From Georgenia sp. M64 (GTDB lineage: Bacteria > Actinomycetota > Actinomycetes > Actinomycetales > Actinomycetaceae): a DNA stretch of 64,000 bases. The position numbers and the translations under genes were made by a program. The stretch covers positions 4,064,599 to 4,128,598 of the forward strand of contig NZ_CP145809.1 in assembly GCF_038049925.1 (NCBI RefSeq). Reading direction: 5' to 3'. Position 1 is the stretch's first letter; each line of letters starts with the position of its first letter. Positions 59,092-64,000 of this stretch are shown piece after piece. Below the pieces are notes generated by a model. It saw only the letters and a program-made list of their open reading frames with translations, did no database searches and was not told where the DNA came from.

Positions 59092-60462
59092 TCAGACCGC
59101 CGCGGTCTCCTCGAGCACCGGCAGGCCGGCGGCGCGGGCGGACTGGTCGAAGGAGTCGTCGATGACGACGACCCGGTGACCCCTGGCCATGAGGAACGAG
59201 GCGGCCATGGTGGCGCGGTAGCCGGCGGCGCAGTGCACCCACACCTCACCGGCGGGCACCTCGTCGATCCGGCCCAGGAGGTCGTGCAGCGGGATGTGCA
59301 CGGAGCCCTCGATGTGCCCGTCGCGCCACTCCGAGACCCGGCGGACGTCGACCACGGAGACCTCGCGGTGGTGGCGGACCTGCGCGAGGTCGGCGAAGGT
59401 CGCGCGGTCGATCGTGGCCAGCGGCTCGTCGGTCCAGTCCTCCGGTCCGCCGGTCGCGGCCGCGGCGGGCCGGTCGATGCCGATGCGGACCAGCTCGCGC
59501 TGGGCCTCGGCGACCTGCTCGCGGGCCTCGCCGAGCAGGGTGACCGGGGTGCCCCACGGGATGAGCCAGCCGAGGTAGGTGGAGAACTGCCCGTCCAGCC
59601 CGAACGCGAACGAGCCGGGGACGTGCCCGGCCGCGAAGGCGGTCCGGGTGCGCAGGTCCACGAGCCACTCCCCCGCCTCGAGACGACGGCGCAGCTCGGC
59701 CTTGTCGGCCTGCTCGGGGAAGGACAGGTCCGGTGCCGCGGGGCCGCCCGCGTTGGCCGGGCCCATGTGGACGTAGTACGCGGGGTAGACGTCGAGCCCG
59801 GCGACGACCTCGGCGACGTAGTCCGCCTCGTCCTGGGAGAGGACCGGGTTGATGAGCCGCTCCTGGGCGATGGTCGACGCCGTGGTGTCGCCGCCGGCCG
59901 AGGTGGCCGAGCAGAAGCTGCCGAACCCGTGGGTCGGCATGACCTTCGTCGAGCCCGGGAGCTCCTCGGCGAGGCGGCGCGCCGAGCGGAACTGGTGGTG
60001 GGCCAGGTCGTGGGTGTGCTCGGCGCCGAGGAGGTCGGGCCGGCCGGTGGAGCCGAAGAGCAGCGAGCCGCCGGAGAAGACGGCAGGCGAGTCGCCCCCG
60101 AGGGCGTAGGACATGTGGGTGAAGGTGTGGCCGGGCGTGTGCATGGCCCGGACCCTGAGCTCGGCGCTGACCTCGACGACGTCGCCGTCGCGGATGGGCT
60201 CGCGCTCGAAGGAGACGTCGTCGTCGGCGTTGACGTAGTAGCGCGCGCCCACCTGCTGCGCGAGGGCGTACCCGCCGGTGACGTAGTCGTTGTGGATGTG
60301 GGTCTCGAAGACGTGGGTGATCCGGACGCCGGCCTTCTCGGCCGCGTCGAGCATGCGGTCGATGTCGCGCTGGGGGTCGACGACGAAGGCGACCTCGCCG
60401 TCGTGGACCAGGTAGCTGCGGTCGCCGAGGGAGGGGGTCTCGATGGAGATGATCGTGGCCAT
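59092..60462 (-). CDS. Persulfide dioxygenase-like MBL protein with two rhodanese domains
   Basis: 456 residues. N-terminal ETHE1-like MBL domain: THIHNDYVTGG, HTPGHTFTH, FGSTGRPDL and PTHGFGSFC bind a single Fe. Then rhodanese domain 1 (about 255-340), which lacks a catalytic Cys, and domain 2 (about 365-450) with the active loop VHCAAGYRATMA. CstB-type enzymes with this plan oxidise persulfide to sulfite or thiosulfate. The ATG follows AAAGGACCTGACCTG. Middle gene of the operon under the CsoR-like operator. Confidence 0.93.
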   Translation of the reverse strand: MATIISIETPSLGDRSYLVHDGEVAFVVDPQRDIDRMLDAAEKAGVRITHVFETHIHNDYVTGGYALAQQVGARYYVNADDDVSFEREPIRDGDVVEVSAELRVRAMHTPGHTFTHMSYALGGDSPAVFSGGSLLFGSTGRPDLLGAEHTHDLAHHQFRSARRLAEELPGSTKVMPTHGFGSFCSATSAGGDTTASTIAQERLINPVLSQDEADYVAEVVAGLDVYPAYYVHMGPANAGGPAAPDLSFPEQADKAELRRRLEAGEWLVDLRTRTAFAAGHVPGSFAFGLDGQFSTYLGWLIPWGTPVTLLGEAREQVAEAQRELVRIGIDRPAAAATGGPEDWTDEPLATIDRATFADLAQVRHHREVSVVDVRRVSEWRDGHIEGSVHIPLHDLLGRIDEVPAGEVWVHCAAGYRATMAASFLMARGHRVVVIDDSFDQSARAAGLPVLEETAAV

Positions 60463-60507
60463 CAGGTCAGGTCCTTTGCGGTGTCGGGTTGCTGGGCGGT
60501 GTCGCGC

Positions 60508-60831
60508 TCAGGCGCGGTCGCGGTTCGGTCCGGTGACGACGGGGTGGCCCTGGGAGATCCACGCCATGGTGCCGCCGTCGACGGAGTAGGCGTCGTGGCC
60601 GGCCCGGACGAGGTAGTCCATGACGGTCCGGCTGCGGTTGCCGCTGCGGCAGATGACGTACACCGGCTCGCCCTTGGGCAGGTCGGTGTGACGGACGGGC
60701 ACCTGGCCCATGGGCAGCAGCTCCGCGCCGGGGACGTGGCCCTCGACGTACTCGGAGGGCTCGCGCACGTCCAGGACGTAGGCGCCGGTGGCGCGAGCGG
60801 CGGCGAGCTGGTCGATGGTGACGACGGGCAT
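60508..60831 (-). CDS. Single-domain rhodanese
   Basis: 107 residues. Rhodanese fold with the active loop CRSGNRSR and the start VVTIDQLAAARATGAYVLDVREPSEYVEGHVPGA. It transfers sulfane sulfur between low-molecular thiols and proteins. The ATG follows AACAGGAGTGACCATCC. First gene of the sulfur operon, directly downstream of the operator at 60871-60890. Confidence 0.95.
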   Translation of the reverse strand: MPVVTIDQLAAARATGAYVLDVREPSEYVEGHVPGAELLPMGQVPVRHTDLPKGEPVYVICRSGNRSRTVMDYLVRAGHDAYSVDGGTMAWISQGHPVVTGPNRDRA

Positions 60832-61137
60832 GGATGGTCACTCCTGTTCTGTGTGGGGCGGGACCGGACGCTATACCCCAGGGGGTATAGGCGCAAACAG
60901 GGAGGGTCCCGGAGATATTCCACGCCCCTGTTCCTCCGTCACACCAGGGCCGCAGGGCCCGGCTCGGGAGGCGGGCCCTGGACCCGGCCCGCTCCCGGCC
61001 CGCCGCTGTCCGTGACGGGTCCTCGGCGGCGCCGCTTCACGAAGGCTTCACACGGGCGACGCCGAGGCCCTCACGCGCGGGCGGTGGACTTGTTCTCAAG
61101 ACCGAGGGGGCATCGAGCCCCGGGAGAGGTGAGCACG
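60832..61137. promoter_or_regulatory. Intergenic region with a CsoR/CstR-type operator
   Basis: CTATACCCC-AG-GGGGTATAG (60871-60890) is a perfect palindrome with the G-tract pattern of CsoR-family operators. Read on the minus strand it lies between TTTGCG (-35-like) and TATAGC (-10-like), 16 bp apart, so binding would block the sulfur operon promoter. A persulfide sensor (CstR) is the likely ligand-bound regulator given the genes; it is not in this window. 60900-61100 has no other recognised feature. Confidence 0.8.
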
Positions 61138-61818
61138 ATGAGGATCATGAGGACGGGTGCTGTGGCACTGGCCGTCGTCGCCGTCGCCGTGGGGACGGCG
61201 GGCGTCGCGACGGCACGACCGGCGGGCCCCGGTGACGGCTGGTCCGGCGGCCCCAACCGCAGCGGCGACCCGGTCGCGGCGGTGACGGTGGACCTCACCG
61301 ACGAGGAGGTGGCCGGCCTGGTCTTCACCCGCGAGGAGGAGGCGATGGCACGCGACCTCTACCAGGCGTTCGCCGAGCTGTACCCGGAGACGGAGATCTT
61401 CACCCGCATCGCGACGAGCGAGCAGCGTCACTTCGACGCGATCGGCAACGTCCTCGAGCGGTACGGGATCGACGACCCCAGCACGGGTGAGCCGGGCGTG
61501 TACGTCGACGACGCGATCCAGGACCTCTACGACGGCTGGCTGGCCGACGGCTCGGAGTCGGTGCAGGCCGCGTACGAGGTCGGCGTCGAGCTCGAGAGGG
61601 TCGACGTCGAGGACCTCCAGGGCCTCATCGACGCCACCGACAACGCGATGCTGGACCGGGTGTACTCGAACCTGCTGGCGGGTTCGGAGAACCACCTCGC
61701 CGCGTTCGAGGCGGCGGCTGCCGGCGAGACACCCGCCCTGTGCACGCAGGACGGCACGGGCATGCAGGACCGGCAGATGATGGGCCGGGGCGGTCGCGGC
61801 CCGGGTCACCGGAGCTGA
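61138..61818 (+). CDS. Secreted DUF2202 (ferritin-like fold) protein
   Basis: 226 residues: signal peptide (RTGAVALAVVAVAVGTAGVATA), then the DUF2202 helical domain starting VAGLVFTREEEAMARDLYQAFAELY and TSEQRHFDAIGNVLERYG, with paired Glu/His residues like the iron sites of ferritin-like proteins, and a Gly/Arg-rich tail. The ATG follows GGGAGAGGTGAGCACG. Possibly an extracytoplasmic metal-binding or oxidoreductase protein; function undefined. Confidence 0.85.
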   Translation: MRIMRTGAVALAVVAVAVGTAGVATARPAGPGDGWSGGPNRSGDPVAAVTVDLTDEEVAGLVFTREEEAMARDLYQAFAELYPETEIFTRIATSEQRHFDAIGNVLERYGIDDPSTGEPGVYVDDAIQDLYDGWLADGSESVQAAYEVGVELERVDVEDLQGLIDATDNAMLDRVYSNLLAGSENHLAAFEAAAAGETPALCTQDGTGMQDRQMMGRGGRGPGHRS

Positions 61819-62264
61819 TGAACCGGTAGTCACACGCCAGGCACGGCACGGCAGGTATCCACACCGCCGGGCACGGCACACCAGGCTCGGCACGCCGGGC
61901 ACGGCACGCCGGGCACGGCACGGCACGGGACGGCACGGGACGGCACGGGACGGGCGGCACCCTCAGGGGTGCCGCCCGTTCGCGCGCACAGAACCTCTCG
62001 CGAGCCGGCATCCGCCGCTCCAACGGGGAGGAAGTGACGGATCGGGTCACATCCGGCGGCTCATCCCCGGCGACGTCTCCCCGACGAGCGCCACAGACAT
62101 GGCGCCGGCTCTGCCTGGCCTCACTGCCCTGCCCGGCCGTGGCTGAGCTTGCCTGGCCTTGGCCCTGCCTGGCCGTGGCGAGAACCCGGCGCGGCGCGAC
62201 CCGGTGCAGCCGGGCGCAGCGCGGCCGGGCCACCGCGCCTCGCGCCTCGCGGCCGGACGGCGGG
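61819..62264 (+). terminator. 446-bp gap with GGCACGG repeats and a terminator
   Basis: GGCACGG-type simple repeats fill 61840-61950, including three 10-bp GGCACGGGAC units. They end in a hairpin CGGGCGGCACC / GGTGCCGCCCG (61951-61961, 61968-61978) followed by TT, which should terminate the DUF2202 transcript. 61985-62264 has TGCCTGGCC-type degenerate repeats and no gene. Confidence 0.65.
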
Positions 62265-62714
62265 TCAGATCCCGGCCTTCTCCTTCACCTGGCGCTTGAT
62301 GCGCCCGAGCATCCCCGCCATGCCCCGCAGGCGCAGCGGGCTGACGACCTCGGCGAGGCCGAGCCGGCCGGTGAAGTCGGCGGGCACGTCGAGGATCTCC
62401 TGCGCCGTCCGGCCGTCGAGGCCCTCGTGGAGGATGCCCGCGAAGCCGCGGGTGGTGGGCGCCTCGCGCGGGGCGGAGAAGTACAGCCGGACCACGGCGT
62501 CCCCGCCCGCGCCCTCGACCTCGGTGAGCAGGAAGATCGGCGACTGGCACTCCGGGACCGGCTCGAGGAGCTCGGGGTGCTCCGCGTAGCGCTCCGGCAG
62601 GTCGGGCAGCCCCTGGCTGAACTCCAGCAGCAGCTGGAGCCGCTCGGGGACGGGCATCGCGGTGAAGTCCTCCGCGATCCCGGCCAGGCCCTCGGGCAGG
62701 TCGGTGGTCGTCAC
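62265..62714 (-). CDS. sufE: SufE-family Fe-S assembly sulfur acceptor
   Basis: 149 residues with the SufE active-site motif [13 protein letters not shown] (Cys56), which takes persulfide sulfur from SufS and activates it. [13 protein letters not shown] and [22 protein letters not shown] are the other conserved blocks. The ATG overlaps the stop of the sulfurtransferase gene by 4 bp, so the two form an operon; this sseA-sufE pairing is common in Actinobacteria. Confidence 0.95.
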   Translation of the reverse strand: MTTTDLPEGLAGIAEDFTAMPVPERLQLLLEFSQGLPDLPERYAEHPELLEPVPECQSPIFLLTEVEGAGGDAVVRLYFSAPREAPTTRGFAGILHEGLDGRTAQEILDVPADFTGRLGLAEVVSPLRLRGMAGMLGRIKRQVKEKAGI

Positions 62715-63607
62715 CGCGTCACCTCACCCGGCTCCTCGCCGCGGGCGATGGGCACCCGCACGGCGTTGCCCCACTCGGTCCACGAGCCGTCGTAGTTGCG
62801 CACGTCCGGGAAGCCGAGGAGCTGCTGCAGGACGAACCACGTGTGGCTCGACCGCTCCCCGATGCGGCAGTAGGTGATGACCGGCTCGGCTGCGTCGAGG
62901 CCCTTCTCGTCGACGTAGATCGAGGCGAGCTCGTCGCGCGAGCGGAACGTCCCGTCCTCGTTCGCGGCCCGCGCCCACGGCACGGACTGCGCGCCGGGGA
63001 TGTGGCCGCCGCGCAGCGCCCCCTCCTCGGGGTAGTCCGGCATGTGGGTGCGCTCGCCGGTGTACTCCGGCAGCGAGCGCACGTCCACGAGCTGACCGCC
63101 GAGGAAGGCCACGACGTCGTCCTTGAACGCCCGCACGGGTGCGTCCTCGCGCTCGACGACCGGGTAGTCCGCCGCTGCCGGCGACGGCCTCGCGGTGGTC
63201 ATCTCCCGGCCCTCCGCCTCCCACTTGGCGCGGCCGCCGTCGAGCAGGCGCACGTCCGGGTGGCCGAACAGCGTGAAGACCCACAGCGCGTACGCGGCCC
63301 ACCAGTTGTTCTTGTCGCCGTAGATGACGACCGTGGTGTCGCGACCGATCCCCTTGGCGGACATGAGCCGGGCGAACCCGGCGCCGTCGACGTAGTCCCG
63401 GGTGACGGGGTCGTTGAGGTCGAGGTGCCAGTCGACCTTGACCGCACCGGGGATGTGCCCGGTCTCGTAGAGCAGGACGTCCTCGTCGCTCTCGACGACG
63501 ACGAGGCCCGGCTCGCCGAGGTGCTCGGCGAGCCACGTGGTGCTCACGAGCCGCTCCGGGTGGGCGTAGTCGGCGAACTTCGGGTCGTCGTCACGGGGCA
63601 GGGTCAT
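62711..63607 (-). CDS. sseA: Two-domain sulfurtransferase (thiosulfate/3-mercaptopyruvate type)
   Basis: 298 residues, two rhodanese domains. The N-terminal one is inactive ([35 protein letters not shown]), the C-terminal one carries the catalytic Cys in [18 protein letters not shown]. The loop CRIGERSS resembles thiosulfate sulfurtransferases of Actinobacteria (SseA/CysA type). The ATG at 63607 has GAGAGG upstream; an earlier in-frame start is unlikely. Supplies sulfane sulfur for the SufE encoded directly downstream. Confidence 0.93.
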   Translation of the reverse strand: MTLPRDDDPKFADYAHPERLVSTTWLAEHLGEPGLVVVESDEDVLLYETGHIPGAVKVDWHLDLNDPVTRDYVDGAGFARLMSAKGIGRDTTVVIYGDKNNWWAAYALWVFTLFGHPDVRLLDGGRAKWEAEGREMTTARPSPAAADYPVVEREDAPVRAFKDDVVAFLGGQLVDVRSLPEYTGERTHMPDYPEEGALRGGHIPGAQSVPWARAANEDGTFRSRDELASIYVDEKGLDAAEPVITYCRIGERSSHTWFVLQQLLGFPDVRNYDGSWTEWGNAVRVPIARGEEPGEVTR

Positions 63608-63672
63608 GGCGTCTGGCCTCTCGTCGGGGGGTGCGGCTGCTCCCATCCTCTCACCGAGGCACACTGGTCGGT

Positions 63673-64000
63673 ATGTGCGGTCGCTACGCCAACGCCCGTC
63701 GGGACGCCGACCTCGTGGGTGCCTTCGGGATCGAGGACGTCGTCGGGGACGAGCCGGCGCCGTCGTGGAACGTCGCACCGACCGACGACGTCCGGGTGGT
63801 GCTCGAGCGGGCACCGCGCGAGGAGCCCGAGGAACGTCCCGCTCGTCAGCTGCGCACCGTCCGCTGGGGGCTGGTCCCCTCGTGGGCGAAGGACGCCTCG
63901 ATCGGCTCCCGGCTCATCAACGCCCGCTCGGAGTCGGTGACCGAGAAGCCGGCCTTCAAGGCCGCGGCCGCCCGACGCCGCTGCCTGGTCCCCGCGGACG
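63673..64000 (+). CDS. SOS response-associated peptidase-like protein (SRAP/YedK), cut by the window end
   Basis: The first 109 codons are seen. The protein starts [10 protein letters not shown], where Cys2 becomes N-terminal after Met removal and crosslinks to abasic sites in single-stranded [26 protein letters not shown] and [18 protein letters not shown] are the family blocks. The catalytic Glu and His lie beyond the window. CACACT ends seven bases before the ATG and no Shine-Dalgarno is present, suggesting a leaderless message. Confidence 0.95.
   Translation, partial: MCGRYANARRDADLVGAFGIEDVVGDEPAPSWNVAPTDDVRVVLERAPREEPEERPARQLRTVRWGLVPSWAKDASIGSRLINARSESVTEKPAFKAAAARRRCLVPAD

Noticed and set aside
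61840-61978. GGCACGG repeats as a CRISPR array
   Set aside because: The units are 5-10 bp without unique spacers; this is simple-sequence DNA before a terminator.

Overview
The window is high-GC DNA with GTG starts, GTGA/ATGA gene overlaps, Lsr2, a B12-dependent ribonucleotide reductase, a DUF222/HNH protein and a MhuD-type haem-degrading enzyme. These point to an actinobacterium, probably of the Micrococcales (Cellulomonas/Georgenia-like). The genus is an inference. No rRNA, tRNA or CRISPR was seen.

Layout. 1-4.8 kb: chromosomal genes (patatin, NmrA-like reductase, threonine dehydratase-like enzyme, three small ORFs). 4.82-26.20 kb: a mobile island that I read as an integrated plasmid. Its backbone (ParA, a split ribbon-helix-helix-like gene, a Rep-like gene, a truncated relaxase, a mobilisation-type coiled-coil protein) is heavily damaged, and it carries two 1371-bp IS3-family copies in inverted orientation. 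The segment between the IS copies holds a broken RES/Xre toxin-antitoxin pair, a membrane Mo-cytochrome b enzyme with a formate/nitrite-type channel, a resolvase, a redox/metal block (quinone reductase-like, cupin, P1B ATPase, DoxX-like, two HMA proteins, a truncated Crp/Fnr), a secreted hydrolase and Lsr2. 26.2-64 kb: chromosome again.

Key reading. Two half genes at opposite ends of the island (4807-4923 and 26068-26226) join in frame through a shared TTGGC and would lie between parA and rep on a circle. Removing the island also restores the 26-28-bp spacing of a chromosomal repeat array. This defines the island ends to the base and shows that the crossover passed through the plasmid's own partition-region gene.

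Functional groups in the chromosome. (i) Cobalamin economy: a B12 riboswitch controls a secreted DUF4430-like protein and an ECF transporter (T, A-A and S subunits); beside it are a PduO adenosyltransferase and the B12-dependent reductase NrdJ with an NrdR-type double operator. (ii) Sulfur: a CsoR/CstR-like operator precedes rhodanese, persulfide dioxygenase-rhodanese and TauE genes, with SufE and a two-domain sulfurtransferase nearby. (iii) Metal transport: two CDF proteins and a NiCoT permease. (iv) Cation/proton antiport: a KhtU/KhtT-like pair. (v) Sucrose phosphorylase beside a large secreted subtilase. Several genes look leaderless, with a -10-like element six or seven bases before the start codon.
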